The notes: generated by a model from the sequence alone, not told the origin. Positions 23,415-35,099 are shown, counted from the first letter of the stretch. The stretch is 64,000 nucleotides of DNA from Pseudomonas mosselii (GCF_019823065.1 NZ_CP081966.1:763501-827500); one strand, 5' to 3'. Program-made: numbers and translations.

Positions 23415-26360
23415 TTACTCGGCATCCAGGTGCATCGGCGTCACCACGCGGCCATCGCTCTCGGCTTGGCCGAGGTTGGTGTCGATGAAGTACACCCGGT
23501 CATCTTCCAGCTGGCCCTTGTCCACGAGGTAGTCCTTGATGCTGCTGGCCCGCTCCTGGCCCAGATTGCGCAGCAGCACGGTACTTTCCGCCCAGGACTT
23601 GATCACCGCCTCGCGCAGCTTGGCGCTACGCTCGTCACGGCTCAGGTCCTGCCATTCAGCCGGGGGCTGCTGTTTCAAGCGGGTACGGTAGATGCCTTCG
23701 AGCATTGCCGGCTTGTCGCTGTCGTCCACCACCAGCAGCGAGGCGTTGGCCGGTACCTTGTCGCCGCGGCGCTGGAGGATCTTGTACCAGGTGGCCTGGT
23801 ACTCGCGCTCCAGGCGCTGCTGGGCGATTAGCGGGCCGTCGCTGCTCTGGGCGGCGGTGCCTTCGATCTCCAGGCGCAGTTCGGGGCGTGCCTTGAGGGC
23901 TGAGGCGAGCTTGTCGAGGGAGGCCTGCACATCAGGGGTCAGGTCGCTGGAGCCCGCCGCGAAAGAGACGTTGCCCAGGTCTTGCGCGCCGCCGCCGGAG
24001 ACCAGCCCGCCGAGCAGCTTGAACGGCGCCTGTGCCGCGCGCAGCACCAGGTTGCGCAGGGTCTGCCAGACGATCGGCATCACGCTGAATTGCGGGTTGT
24101 TGAGGTCGCCCGACACGGGCAGCTCGATGGAGATCCTGCCTTCGGTGTCCTTGAGCAGCGCCACCGCCAGGCGGATCGGCAGGTCCACGGCGTCCGGGCT
24201 GTCGACTTTCTCGCCCAGTTGCAATTGCTCGATCACTACCTTGTTCTCGGCCTTGAGCTGACCGTTGGTGATCAGGTAGTGCAGGTCCAGGTTCAGCCGG
24301 CCCTTGCGGATGCGCATGCCCGCGAACTTGCCTGAATAGGGGGTGAGGGTGGTCAGCTCGACACGCTTGAAGCTGGTGGCGATGTCCAGGCTGGCCAGCG
24401 GGTTGAACGGGTTGAGCGCGCCCTTGATGGTGACCGGCGCGTAGCGGTCCACCTTGCCCTTGATGTCCACTTTGGCCGGCAGCGGCTTGCGGTTGTCGAT
24501 GGTGCCGATCTGGCCATTGAGCTGCTGCACGGCGGTGGCGAAGTTGGGTGTAAGGGTCAGGTCGGCGAAGTTGGCCGAACCGTCATTGATGCTGATCTGG
24601 CCGATACGAATGCCCAGTTCCTTGCCACCGCCGGACGCCGCCGACTTGCTCGGCGCCGCAGCCGGTTTGTCCGCGGGTTGCGGGATCAGCAGGTCGTCGA
24701 CGTTGGTGGTACGGTCTTCGTTGATGATGAAGCGCGCATAGGGTTGCAGCAGAGTGACCTTGTCGATCGACAGGGCATCACCGTGCACGTAGGACAGGCC
24801 ATCGACGTTGACCTGCTGCCATTTGACGAAGTCGCGGTTCTTGATGGTGTCCAGGGTGTGCAGCTGGTTGGCCTGGGCCTTGCCGGTGATGCTGAAGGCC
24901 AGTGGTTCGGTGCTCTTGAGGTCGACCTTGAGGTCGCTGGAGAGCATGCCGCTGCGCAGCTCCAGGCGGATGAACGGGCTGATGTAGGCCTGGGCGACCC
25001 GCAGGTCGATGTCGCGGGTGGCCACGTCGAGTTTCGCCGTGACCGGTGCCAGGTTGACCTGGCCGGCGGCCTGCAGCTTGCCCTGCTTGCCCACGCCGGT
25101 GTCGAGCTTGAGGGTGAAGGGTGACTGGTTGAGGCTGTCGAAGTTCTGCAGGTCGAGGTTGAGCGGGCCGATATCCAGGGCCACGGGCTCCTTCTGGCTA
25201 CGGTCGGCCAGGTGGACCAGGTAGTTGCGCGCCTGCACATCCTTGAGCAGGACCTGCCAGGGCTTGCCCGGCTCCTTGGCGGCCTGCTCTTCAGGGGTCG
25301 GCTCGGCGGCGGCGGGCTCGGCCTTTTCCTTCGGCGTGGCCTTGGCGGGCTGGCTGGCGAACAGCTTCTGCCAGTCGAGCTGGCCGTCCTTCTCCAGGGC
25401 TGCCCAGGTCTCCAGCTTCTCGCTACGGATCTTGCCGACGGTGACCAGCTGTTTGGCCAGGTCGATGGAGGTCTCGCTGACTTCCAGGCTGGCCAGGCGG
25501 GCCAGCGGGCGACCGTCCGGGGCCTTTATGGCAAAGGGCGCGACCCGCACCGAGGTGTTGTCGAGCAGGAACTCGGTTTCCTTGGCGAGGTTGAGCTTGT
25601 AGTGGGTGTCGAGGCTGACCATGCCGTCTTCCAGCACCAGCGGCACGGCGTCACGCACATAAGGCCAGAACAGCTTCATCTTGCCGTCGGTGACCTTGAG
25701 GGTGCCTTCGGAGGCGATCGGCGTCAGGCTCAGGGTGCCGCTCCAGTCGATGCGCCCACCTGACGGGCCGTTGGCCACCAGGGTCATGTCGGCGTTGTCG
25801 TCGGGCAGGGTGCTGAGGTTCTTCAGTTCCAGGTTCATCGAGTCGTAGAGGAACTCGATCGGCTCGCTCGGGCGCAGGTCCTGGAAGTGCAGGTAGCCCT
25901 CGCTGAGCTTGATGCTGGCGATGCGCAGCGGGAACGGATCGCTGGGCGGCTCGTCCGGCTTGGGCTCGCTCGGCGGAATCTTGAACAGCTGGGTCAGGTT
26001 GAGGCTGCCGTCCTTGGCGAACAGCAGCTCGGTGCGCGGCTTGTCCAGTTCCACGGCGTCGAGGCGCAGGGCCTTGGTCCACAGGCTGTCGAGGGCGAGG
26101 TTGGCGTACAGGCGTTCGAAGCCGACCTGCTCCTTGCCGGGTTCGCCGATCTGCAGACCCCAGAGCGTCAGCTCAAGGCTGAACGGGTTGAGCTCGATGC
26201 GCTGCAGGTGTGCCGGCACCGTGGCGTATTGCGCCAACTGCTGGTTGGCAATGCGCAGGGCGACACCTGGAAGAATGAAAAAGCCGAGCAGGCCGTACAG
26301 GGCCACGAGGGCCAGCAGTGCGCCGATAGCGCGGGTCAATCCTTTGGGCATGTGTCGCAT
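23415..26360 (-). CDS. DUF748 (AsmA-like) envelope protein with OmpA-like C-terminal segment
   Basis: A large 981-aa protein with one N-terminal membrane anchor (about AIGALLALVALYGLLGFFILPGVAL) and a long periplasmic part. The pattern of DUF748 repeats, related to AsmA/YhdP-type bridge proteins, is visible (LRIASIKLSEGYLHFQDL; LGIRIGQISINDGSANFADL). Near residue 830 an OmpA-like stretch begins (VSFAAGSSDLTPDVQASLDKLASAL...LRLEIEGTA), suggesting peptidoglycan contact. A Glu/Ala/Pro/Lys-rich linker lies near residues 340-370. The start could be ATG 26360 or ATG 26351; no strong ribosome site separates them. Function not established. Confidence 0.8.
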   Translation of the reverse strand: MRHMPKGLTRAIGALLALVALYGLLGFFILPGVALRIANQQLAQYATVPAHLQRIELNPFSLELTLWGLQIGEPGKEQVGFERLYANLALDSLWTKALRLDAVELDKPRTELLFAKDGSLNLTQLFKIPPSEPKPDEPPSDPFPLRIASIKLSEGYLHFQDLRPSEPIEFLYDSMNLELKNLSTLPDDNADMTLVANGPSGGRIDWSGTLSLTPIASEGTLKVTDGKMKLFWPYVRDAVPLVLEDGMVSLDTHYKLNLAKETEFLLDNTSVRVAPFAIKAPDGRPLARLASLEVSETSIDLAKQLVTVGKIRSEKLETWAALEKDGQLDWQKLFASQPAKATPKEKAEPAAAEPTPEEQAAKEPGKPWQVLLKDVQARNYLVHLADRSQKEPVALDIGPLNLDLQNFDSLNQSPFTLKLDTGVGKQGKLQAAGQVNLAPVTAKLDVATRDIDLRVAQAYISPFIRLELRSGMLSSDLKVDLKSTEPLAFSITGKAQANQLHTLDTIKNRDFVKWQQVNVDGLSYVHGDALSIDKVTLLQPYARFIINEDRTTNVDDLLIPQPADKPAAAPSKSAASGGGKELGIRIGQISINDGSANFADLTLTPNFATAVQQLNGQIGTIDNRKPLPAKVDIKGKVDRYAPVTIKGALNPFNPLASLDIATSFKRVELTTLTPYSGKFAGMRIRKGRLNLDLHYLITNGQLKAENKVVIEQLQLGEKVDSPDAVDLPIRLAVALLKDTEGRISIELPVSGDLNNPQFSVMPIVWQTLRNLVLRAAQAPFKLLGGLVSGGGAQDLGNVSFAAGSSDLTPDVQASLDKLASALKARPELRLEIEGTAAQSSDGPLIAQQRLEREYQATWYKILQRRGDKVPANASLLVVDDSDKPAMLEGIYRTRLKQQPPAEWQDLSRDERSAKLREAVIKSWAESTVLLRNLGQERASSIKDYLVDKGQLEDDRVYFIDTNLGQAESDGRVVTPMHLDAE

Positions 26361-26430
26361 CGTCTGTATCAGGCTGGAGTGCTTGGAGTATGGCACGTTA
26401 AATCGGTTCCGATGAACGGAGCAAAATACC

Positions 26431-27300
26431 TCATTCGAGGCCCATGCGCCGCCGTGCTCGGTGCGCCGAACCGTCGCGCATGGCCCAGCGCAGTACCGGG
26501 GCGGTGTTGTCCAGGCCCAGGCGGATCATGCGCCGTTCGACCGCGCCCAGGTGCAGGCCGAGCATGGCGCAAGCCCACTCTGGCAGCAGGTCGATGCCGG
26601 CCTTGAGCATCAGCTTGCCCACCGGTTCTGCCATCCGGCTGGGCGCCGGGGCCTTGAGCAGGATGTCCACCACCTCCAGGCTGCGTGCGTCGCACTGCAG
26701 TTGTGGGCGCATGCGTTGCAGGTACTCGTCGACCTCGGCGCAGGAGCGTGGCACGTCACGTGCACCGAGGCGTTCGGCGATCAGTGCGATCTCGTCGTAG
26801 TAGGCGTCCTGTTCGGCACGCGGCAGGCGGGGGTTGCGATAGCGCAAGTGGGCGGCGAGGAAGCTGCTGACTTCGGCCACATGCACCCAGGTCAGCAGGT
26901 CTGGGGCGCTGGCCGCATAGGGGCGGCCGTCGGGCGCGGTGCCGGTAACCTTGAGGTGGATGGTGCGGACCTTGTCGATCAGCCACTCGGCGTCGCGGGT
27001 GGAGCCGAAGGTGGTGCCGGAGATGAACTGACTGGTGCGGCGCAGGCGTCCTAACAGGTCCTGACGGAAATTCGAATGATCCCACACCCCGGCCAATGCC
27101 AGCGGGTGCAGCAGTTGCAGCATCAACGCGCTGATCCCGCCCACCAGCATGCTGGGGAAGTCGCCATGTACCCGCCAGCTGATGCTCTGTGGGCCGAACA
27201 GGCCGGGATCGCCTTTGGGCGATTCCAGGTCGAGCTGGCCGAGGGCCAGCCCGGTGAGGCTCATTACCTGGGTTTCGATGCGACGGCGTAGGACTTCCAT
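26431..27300 (-). CDS. DUF2236 (MpaB/latex-clearing-type oxygenase family) protein
   Basis: The 289-aa protein resembles the DUF2236 family, which includes haem-b proteins such as the latex-clearing oxygenase Lcp and the fungal MpaB. Recognisable features are SWRVHGDFPSMLVGGISALMLQLLHPLALAGVWDHS and the TTFGSTRDAEWLIDKVRTIH stretch, with candidate haem-contact His and Arg residues. It lies 31 bp behind the ABM gene on the same strand, so it is probably the last gene of the arsR-controlled cassette. Substrate unknown. Confidence 0.75.
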   Translation of the reverse strand: MEVLRRRIETQVMSLTGLALGQLDLESPKGDPGLFGPQSISWRVHGDFPSMLVGGISALMLQLLHPLALAGVWDHSNFRQDLLGRLRRTSQFISGTTFGSTRDAEWLIDKVRTIHLKVTGTAPDGRPYAASAPDLLTWVHVAEVSSFLAAHLRYRNPRLPRAEQDAYYDEIALIAERLGARDVPRSCAEVDEYLQRMRPQLQCDARSLEVVDILLKAPAPSRMAEPVGKLMLKAGIDLLPEWACAMLGLHLGAVERRMIRLGLDNTAPVLRWAMRDGSAHRARRRMGLE

Positions 27301-27331
27301 GGCGACCTGTGCTGGCCGCCATGGCGGCCGT

Positions 27332-27685
27332 CTATGAATTGAGGCGTTTATCGTTCAGCCGGTCATCAGCCGGGCCTGAGGTGGAGCGCGTCTCGAACGT
27401 GCCACCCTGGACATGATAAACCGTGGGCTCCTCGGAAAAATACGGCGACAGGTGGGCCATGAAGACCTGGTGATCTTCACTGGCCTCGAAGCCAGGCGTG
27501 TGATCCTCGAGGGATTGCCACTGCACGATCAGGTTGAATTGATAGGGTGCTTCGATCCCTTGCGCGAGCAGGTGGCTGATGTGCCCATTGGCCCGGCTGA
27601 GCAGAGGGGCCACTTCGGCGAAGGCGTGCCTGAAGCTGTCGATATGTGCCGGCTGGATGGGAAGTATGGCGATTTCGTAGATCAT
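27332..27685 (-). CDS. ABM-domain monooxygenase-like protein
   Basis: A 117-aa protein with the ABM/dimeric alpha-beta barrel pattern (MIYEIAILPIQPAHIDSFRHAFAEVAPLL...YQFNLIVQWQSLEDHTPGFEASEDHQVFMAHL) and a polar C-terminal tail. It starts 27 bp after the MDR gene stop, so the two form an operon. Small ABM proteins beside quinone reductases often act on quinols or aromatic intermediates; that role is inferred only from context. Confidence 0.8.
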   Translation of the reverse strand: MIYEIAILPIQPAHIDSFRHAFAEVAPLLSRANGHISHLLAQGIEAPYQFNLIVQWQSLEDHTPGFEASEDHQVFMAHLSPYFSEEPTVYHVQGGTFETRSTSGPADDRLNDKRLNS

Positions 27686-27712
27686 GGCAGTTCTCGTTGG
27701 GTGATGGGGGCG

Positions 27713-28696
27713 TCAAACGCTGGCTGGGGTGTTCGCAGGCACGACCGCAATGGCGATCTTTCCTTGCAGGCCATTGTTGGGGCTTTGCAGCCGGGCGTGG
27801 GCGAGCGCAACGTCGGCCAGGGGGTAGACGGCGCCCACATGTGGCCGCAGTTGGCCGCGTTCGACCAGCGCGCTCAGCTCATCGAGCTTGCCGCGCTGCT
27901 GGCGGGTAAAGACAAAGTGATAGCTCGCATTCTTGCCCCAGGCCTGCAGGAGGTTCTGCGGTTGCGCAATGTCCACGATCGACACCACGCGGCCCAACTG
28001 GGCCAGGGCGTCCGGGCTGCGAGACAGCGCATCGCCGCCGATGGTGTCGAACACCACGTCGACGCCATGGCCTGCGGTTTCCTTGAGGATGACATCGACA
28101 TAGTCCTGGCGCTCGTGGTCGATGACCACATCGGCGCCCATGCGCCGCACGAATTCGGCGTTCGCTTCGCGCGCCGTGGTAAAGACCCTGGCGCCCATGG
28201 CCTTGGCCAGCTGGATCGCCACATGACCGACTCCGCCGGCACCGCCATGCACCAGGATGCTCTCGCCCACCCTGAGCGCCGCGCGGACCACCAGCGCCTC
28301 CCAGGCCGTGCCGCCGACCAGGCTCAGGCTTGCCGCCTCGAGATGGCTCAGCGACGGCGGCTTCAGGCCGACGATGCCTTCGGCGGCGACGTGGTATTCG
28401 GCATAGCTGCCGGCGCCTTCGAAGATCTGCGGGGTGTACCACACTTCGTCACCGGGGCTGAACGCCGTCACCCCAGGCCCGACGGCTTCGACGACGCCGG
28501 AGACGTCGTGCCCGGTGATGGCCGGCAGCGGCACCAGGTCGGGATAGTCGCCGCGGCGGACCTGGTAGTCCAGCGGGTTGACGGAGGTGGCATGCACCCG
28601 GACCAGCACCTGCCCGGCCTTTGGCACCGGTTTGGCGGTGTCACGATAGACGAACGCATCCGGGCCGCCGAAGGCATCCAGTATTAACGCTTTCAT
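27713..28696 (-). CDS. MDR-family zinc-independent oxidoreductase (quinone-reductase-like)
   Basis: The 327-aa protein has the GroES-like N-terminal domain ([48 protein letters not shown]) and the Rossmann motif [15 protein letters not shown]. The zinc-ligand cysteines of classical alcohol dehydrogenases are absent, which places it with NADPH:quinone reductases. The start is ATG 28696. A 20-base operator (28724-28743) lies 27 bp upstream, and an ArsR-family gene precedes it on the same strand, so expression is probably ArsR-controlled. Confidence 0.85.
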   Translation of the reverse strand: MKALILDAFGGPDAFVYRDTAKPVPKAGQVLVRVHATSVNPLDYQVRRGDYPDLVPLPAITGHDVSGVVEAVGPGVTAFSPGDEVWYTPQIFEGAGSYAEYHVAAEGIVGLKPPSLSHLEAASLSLVGGTAWEALVVRAALRVGESILVHGGAGGVGHVAIQLAKAMGARVFTTAREANAEFVRRMGADVVIDHERQDYVDVILKETAGHGVDVVFDTIGGDALSRSPDALAQLGRVVSIVDIAQPQNLLQAWGKNASYHFVFTRQQRGKLDELSALVERGQLRPHVGAVYPLADVALAHARLQSPNNGLQGKIAIAVVPANTPASV

Positions 28697-28723
28697 GGTG
28701 TTTCCTCGCTTCGATAAAAAGGG

Positions 28724-28743
28724 ATATCGAGAAATATCGATAT
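28724..28743. promoter_or_regulatory. ArsR operator copy 1 (at the MDR gene)
   Basis: ATATCGAGAAATATCGATAT: arms ATATCG/CGATAT, 27 bp before the MDR start codon. It is one of three near-identical 20-base sites around this arsR gene and nowhere else that I noticed in the window. Confidence 0.7.
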
Positions 28744-28826
28744 AATAAGTGGGATCAAACTGCCTTTCTGGTTCTGGGCGCCTGGCAGGCACCTCGGTGA
28801 TTGCTCCGTGGTTTCGTTAAAACGGG

Positions 28827-28846
28827 ATATCGGGAAATGCCGATAT
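28827..28846. promoter_or_regulatory. ArsR operator copy 2 (arsR-MDR intergenic)
   Basis: ATATCGGGAAATGCCGATAT: arms ATATCGG/CCGATAT. It lies between the arsR stop and copy 1; the two copies start 103 bp apart. Confidence 0.7.
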
Positions 28847-28865
28847 ATTGAGATAAAAGCAAACC

Positions 28866-29168
28866 CTACAGTTCGCTCCCGATCAGCTCCGCGAGCGCGC
28901 TGATGGCCGTTTCGTTGCGCTTGTAGTAGGTCCACTGGCCAATGCGGCGGACCTCGACCAGGCCTGCACGCTGCAGGGTGGCCAGGTAGTCGGACACCGT
29001 TGACTGCGACAACCCCACGCCTTCCTGGATACTGCTCACACAGACACCCACGGTGTGAACGTCACCTTCGTCCTGCGGAGGAAAGTGTTTCACCGGGTCT
29101 TTCAGGCCTTTGAGGATCTCGAGGCGTGTGCGGTTCGAGAGTGCCTTGAATACGTCGAGCAGTTCCAT
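28866..29168 (-). CDS. ArsR-family transcriptional repressor
   Basis: A 100-aa winged-helix protein: MELLDVFKALSNRTRLEILKGLKDP (helices 1-2), then the recognition region VGLSQSTVSDYLATLQRAGLVEVRRIGQWTYYKRNE (helix-turn-helix and wing). The classical metal motif ELCVCDL is not present; a single Cys pattern VCVSS occupies that area, so the signal may be redox or an organic molecule rather than a metal. The start codon lies 10 bp from operator copy 3, consistent with autorepression. It heads the MDR-ABM-DUF2236 cassette. Confidence 0.88.
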   Translation of the reverse strand: MELLDVFKALSNRTRLEILKGLKDPVKHFPPQDEGDVHTVGVCVSSIQEGVGLSQSTVSDYLATLQRAGLVEVRRIGQWTYYKRNETAISALAELIGSEL

Positions 29169-29177
29169 GACGCGATA

Positions 29178-29197
29178 ATATCGGGATTTACCGATAT
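29178..29197. promoter_or_regulatory. ArsR operator copy 3 (at the arsR start)
   Basis: ATATCGGGATTTACCGATAT: arms ATATCGG/CCGATAT, 10-29 bp upstream of the arsR ATG, a position that would block its own transcription. Confidence 0.7.
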
Positions 29198-29244
29198 GTC
29201 AAATCGCCCCAGGGCGGCCGGCAGAGACCGCCCTGTGAAGCTGC

Positions 29245-31179
<1,935 letters not shown>

Positions 31180-31271
31180 GGCGGGTGGTCCTGCTCTTGT
31201 TAGGGGCGAGGGACTGCAACGGCTTATTCGATGGACAGTGTAGAAGGTGGGGGTGTTCCCGGGTGCAAAGC

Positions 31272-31319
31272 ATCGCGGGGCAAGTCGCATCGGCGCACCG
31301 ATGCGACTTGCCCCGCGAT
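31272..31319. repeat. Perfect 22-bp inverted repeat with REP core
   Basis: Arms 31272-31293 and 31298-31319 are perfect reverse complements around CGCA. The outer half carries the REP sequence ATCGCGGGGCAAG, but the inner half (TCGCATCGG) differs from the CCCGCTCCCACG of the other copies. Between acs and pgi, possibly also a terminator for pgi. Confidence 0.8.
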
Positions 31320-31335
31320 TGGTCTTGCTGGTCGA

Positions 31336-33000
31336 TCAGCCGCGGTGACGGCCGCGGAAGTAGTTGATCAGGCCCTGGGTCGAACCATCCTCGGCGTTGT
31401 CCTCTTGGGCGCCGACCAGGCGCTGGTAGACACCCTTGCCCAGTTCCTTGCCCAGCTCGACGCCCCACTGGTCGAAGGCGTTGATGCCCCAGACCACGCT
31501 CTGCACGAACACTTTGTGCTCATACATCGCCACCAGCGCACCAAGACGGCGCGGGCTGATGCGCTCGACCACCAGGGTGTTGCTCGGACGGTTGCCCGGG
31601 ATCACCTTGTGCGGTGCCAGCTTGGCGATATCGGCCTCGTTCAGGCCCTTGGCGCGCAGCTCGGTCTCGGCTTCCTCGCGGGTCTTGCCGAGCATCAGCG
31701 CCTGGCTCTGCGACAGGCAGTTGGCGTACAGCCACTGATGGTGGTCCGCCACCGGGTTGAAGCTCACCACCGGAACGATGAAGTCGGCCGGGATCAGCTG
31801 GGTGCCCTGGTGCAGCAACTGGTGGTAGGCGTGCTGGCCGTTGCAGCCGACGCCGCCCCAGATCACCGGGCCAGTGTCGGTCTTCACCGGGCTGCCGTCC
31901 TGCAGAACGCTCTTGCCGTTGGATTCCATGTCCAGCTGCTGCAGGTGCTTGGTGATGTTGCGCAGGTAGTGGTCGTACGGCAGGATCGCATGGGCCTGGG
32001 CACCCCAGAAATTGCCGTACCACACGCCCAGCAGGGCCAGCAGCACCGGCATGTTCTTTTCGAACGGCGCGGTCTGGAAGTGCTGGTCCATGGTGTAGGC
32101 GCCGGACAGCAGTTCCTTGAAGTTGGCGGTGCCGATGGCCAGGGCGATTGGCAGGCCAATGGCCGACCACAGCGAGTAGCGGCCGCCGACCCAGTCCCAC
32201 ATCGGGAAGATGTTCTCTTCGCGGATGCCGAAGGCCACGGCCGCGGCCTTGTTGCTCGACACGGCGATGAAGTGACGGTACAGCTCTGCCTCCGAACCGC
32301 CCTGGGCGAGGTACCAGGTGCGCGCGGCCTGGGCGTTCTTCAGGGTTTCCAGGGTGTTGAACGACTTCGACGAGACGATGAACAGGGTGGTCTCGGCGCG
32401 CAGGTTGGCCGACAGCTCGTGGAACTCGCTGCCGTCGATGTTCGCCAGGTAGTGGCAGCGCACGCCGCGCTGGGCGTAGGGCAGCAGCGCCTCGGAGACC
32501 AGCTCGGGGCCGAGGAACGAGCCACCGATGCCAATATTGACCACGTCGGTGATCGGTTTTTCGCTGTAGCCGCGCCACAGGCCGTCGTGGATGCGGCCGA
32601 CCAGTTCGGTGATCTGGTTCAGTACCTTGTGCACTTCCGGCATCACGTTGACGCCGTTCACGCTGAGCTTGTCGCCGACCGGGCGGCGCAGGGCGGTATG
32701 CAGCACCGGGCGGCCTTCGGAGGCGTTGATGATCTCACCGCTGAACATCGACTTGATGGCCGCTTCCAGGTCGACTTCCTTGGCCAGGTTCACCAGCAGG
32801 TCACGGGTCTGCTCGGTGATCAGGTTCTTCGAGTAGTCGAGGAACAGGCCGCAGCTGCTCAAGGAGAACTGCTCGAAGCGCTTGCCGTCGGCGGCGAAGG
32901 CTTCGCGCATGCTGAAGCCCTGCATGGCGTCGCGGTGTTGCTGAAGCGCCTGCCAGGCGGGCAGCGCCGTCACATCGTGGGGGGTACGGTAATACGCCAT
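31336..33000 (-). CDS. pgi: Glucose-6-phosphate isomerase
   Basis: Pgi interconverts glucose-6- and fructose-6-phosphate; in Pseudomonas it mainly serves the Entner-Doudoroff/EDEMP cycle and polysaccharide supply. The start is ATG 33000 ([19 protein letters not shown]), 554 aa. Signatures seen: [57 protein letters not shown], and [16 protein letters not shown] near the end with the catalytic Lys. Forward REP-type DNA lies beyond the stop. Confidence 0.96.
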   Translation of the reverse strand: MAYYRTPHDVTALPAWQALQQHRDAMQGFSMREAFAADGKRFEQFSLSSCGLFLDYSKNLITEQTRDLLVNLAKEVDLEAAIKSMFSGEIINASEGRPVLHTALRRPVGDKLSVNGVNVMPEVHKVLNQITELVGRIHDGLWRGYSEKPITDVVNIGIGGSFLGPELVSEALLPYAQRGVRCHYLANIDGSEFHELSANLRAETTLFIVSSKSFNTLETLKNAQAARTWYLAQGGSEAELYRHFIAVSSNKAAAVAFGIREENIFPMWDWVGGRYSLWSAIGLPIALAIGTANFKELLSGAYTMDQHFQTAPFEKNMPVLLALLGVWYGNFWGAQAHAILPYDHYLRNITKHLQQLDMESNGKSVLQDGSPVKTDTGPVIWGGVGCNGQHAYHQLLHQGTQLIPADFIVPVVSFNPVADHHQWLYANCLSQSQALMLGKTREEAETELRAKGLNEADIAKLAPHKVIPGNRPSNTLVVERISPRRLGALVAMYEHKVFVQSVVWGINAFDQWGVELGKELGKGVYQRLVGAQEDNAEDGSTQGLINYFRGRHRG

Positions 33001-33150
33001 TGCGGGTGGTTTCCTTGGTGCATGGTCAGGCTTGGACAGCGGCATTCGTTGCCGGTTGCAAGCTGGACATTATAGGCATTGGCGCCAAGGCGGGAATGGG
33101 GCGAGGCAAACGGTGTGGATTAAAAATTGTCACCGCCTGGATACCTGGCG

Positions 33151-33182
33151 TGCGTGGGGCGACGATTCGCCGCGCCCACGCG
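33151..33182 (-). terminator. Possible terminator of panBC
   Basis: GCGTGGGGCGACG... folds with ...CGCGCCCACGC just after the panC stop (minus direction). There is no immediate T-tract; an ATTTTT stretch appears about 30 nt further on. Confidence 0.35.
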
Positions 33183-33188
33183 CGGATG

Positions 33189-34052
33189 TCAGGCGGTCTG
33201 CTCTTCCAGGTGCAGGTATATGTTGTCGATCAGACGGGTATTACCCAGGTACGCCGCCGCGATCACCACGAGGTCACGGTCGTCGATCATCGCCGGGCGC
33301 AGCGTCAGGGCGTGGCGCACTTCCAGGTAGTCCTTGCGCAGGCCTGCCGCTTCCAGTTGCGCCTGGCCCTCGGCGATCAGTGCCGCGAAATCGCGCTGGC
33401 CATGGCGCAGGGCCTCGGCGATGCCGTTCAGGGTGCGGTACAGCGCCGGGGCGGTGGCTCGCTGTTCTGGCGTCAGGTAGCCATTGCGCGACGACAGCGC
33501 CAGGCCGTCCTCGGCGCGCACGGTCGGCTCGCCGATGATCTGGATCGGCATGTTCAGGTCGCGCACCATGGCGCGGATCACCGCCAGTTGCTGGAAGTCT
33601 TTTTCGCCGAACACGGCCAAGTCCGGCTGGACCATGTTGAACAGCTTGCTGACCACCGTCGCCACGCCTTCGAAGTGGCCGGGGCGGCTGGCGCCGCACA
33701 GGCCTTCGGAGAGCTGCGGCACGCTCACCCGGGTCTGCACCGCCATGCCGTCGGGATACATCTCCTCGACGGTGGGGGCGAACAGCAGGTGGCAGCCGGC
33801 CTGGAGCAGTGTTTCCTGGTCGGCGGCGAGGGTGCGGGGGTACTTGTCCAGATCCTCGCCGGCGCCGAACTGCAGCGGGTTGACGAAGATGCTGGCGACC
33901 ACGAAGTCGGCGCGCTGGGCGGCCTTGGTCACCAGGGCGGCGTGGCCGCTGTGCAGGTTGCCCATGGTCGGCACGAAGGCGATGCGCTTGCCTTCGCCAC
34001 GGGCGCGGGCTACGGCGGCGCGCAGTTCACGGACGGTCTTGACGGTATTCAT
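33189..34052 (-). CDS. panC: Pantothenate synthetase
   Basis: PanC joins pantoate and beta-alanine with ATP to make pantothenate for CoA. The 287-aa protein has the nucleotide motifs [43 protein letters not shown] and SSRNGYLT. Its ATG overlaps the panB stop by four bases (ATGA), so the two are translationally coupled in one operon. Confidence 0.96.
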   Translation of the reverse strand: MNTVKTVRELRAAVARARGEGKRIAFVPTMGNLHSGHAALVTKAAQRADFVVASIFVNPLQFGAGEDLDKYPRTLAADQETLLQAGCHLLFAPTVEEMYPDGMAVQTRVSVPQLSEGLCGASRPGHFEGVATVVSKLFNMVQPDLAVFGEKDFQQLAVIRAMVRDLNMPIQIIGEPTVRAEDGLALSSRNGYLTPEQRATAPALYRTLNGIAEALRHGQRDFAALIAEGQAQLEAAGLRKDYLEVRHALTLRPAMIDDRDLVVIAAAYLGNTRLIDNIYLHLEEQTA

Positions 34053-34849
34053 GCGCTGAACCCATGTTCGCTGCCTGGGAAACTGACTTCCTTGACCGCA
34101 CGGACATAGGCGGCCAGGGCACTCTGGATGTCCGGCTGGCCGGCCATGAAGTTCTTCACGAACTTCGGCACACGGCCGCTGAGCGACAGCCCGAGCATGT
34201 CATGCAGGACCAGCACTTGGCCATCGGTGGCGCTGCCGGCGCCGATGCCGATCACCGGAATGCTTACCGCCTGGGTGATTTCCGCCGCCAGTTCGCTGGG
34301 CACGCACTCAAGCAGCAGCATGGCCGCGCCGGCCTGCTCCAGGGCGATGGCGTCGGCGCGCATTTGCCGGGCCTGGGCTTCCTGGCGACCCTGGACCTTG
34401 TAGCCCCCCAGCACATTGACCGTCTGCGGGGTCAGGCCCATGTGCGCGCACACCGGCACGCCGCGCTCGGCCAGCAGGCGAATGGTTTCGGCCAGCCAGG
34501 CGGCGCCTTCGATCTTGAGCATGTGGGCGCCGGCGCGCATCAGTTCGGCGGCGTTGGCAAAGGCCTGTTCGGGAGTGGCATGGGCCATGAACGGCAGGTC
34601 GGCGAGGATCAGCGCGCCATCATTGCCGCGTTTGACGCACGCCGTGTGGTAGGCCATGTCGCGGTTGGTGACGGGCAGGGTGCTGTCATGGCCCTGCAGG
34701 ACCATCCCCAGGGAGTCGCCCACCAGCAGGACTTCCACGCCGGCCTGGCTGGCGACCTTGGCGAAGGTCGCGTCGTAGCAGGTCAGCATGGTGATTTTTT
34801 CGCCCTTGGCCTTCAGGCCGTGCAGGGTGGTCAGGGTTACTTCAGGCAT
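34049..34849 (-). CDS. panB: 3-methyl-2-oxobutanoate hydroxymethyltransferase
   Basis: PanB makes ketopantoate from alpha-ketoisovalerate and methylene-tetrahydrofolate. I choose ATG 34849 ([19 protein letters not shown]), giving 266 aa, the usual length, rather than the longer frame from 34885. Signatures: [53 protein letters not shown] and [20 protein letters not shown]. The ~250 bp upstream, toward folK, is non-coding and holds a cluster of GTTAC repeats. Confidence 0.96.
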   Translation of the reverse strand: MPEVTLTTLHGLKAKGEKITMLTCYDATFAKVASQAGVEVLLVGDSLGMVLQGHDSTLPVTNRDMAYHTACVKRGNDGALILADLPFMAHATPEQAFANAAELMRAGAHMLKIEGAAWLAETIRLLAERGVPVCAHMGLTPQTVNVLGGYKVQGRQEAQARQMRADAIALEQAGAAMLLLECVPSELAAEITQAVSIPVIGIGAGSATDGQVLVLHDMLGLSLSGRVPKFVKNFMAGQPDIQSALAAYVRAVKEVSFPGSEHGFSA

Positions 34850-35040
34850 GTAGGGGAATCCTCGTTCAGGCGCTGTGAACAACAACTGCGTACAACGCGT
34901 GTATTCATCTTCCGGAGCGGCACATCATCGTCTGTGATGTTCGGGCACAGGTCCGTCCGGGCCTAAATGGGTGATTGCGGCAGAGTGGCGCCGCGGGACG
35001 CCTATAGTCGTGAGCGAGGTGGGGGAAGTCAACCAGGCGT

Positions 35041-35079
35041 GTTACCGCATTGTTACGGCACCGGTGTTACTGGCGTTAC
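35041..35079 (+). repeat. Four GTTAC direct repeats
   Basis: GTTAC occurs at 35041, 35052, 35066 and 35075 within 39 bp of non-coding DNA between folK and panB. The first copy shares the 10-mer GTGTTACCGC with a candidate CbrB site upstream of crcZ (37641-37650). Confidence 0.4.
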
Positions 35080-35099
35080 CGCGGTCGGAAACGCCCGAA

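Noticed and set aside
22000..29200. Genomic island or mobile element in the accessory region
   Set aside because: No integrase, transposase, tRNA-linked att repeat or strong codon shift; only composition of non-coding AT-rich spots differs.
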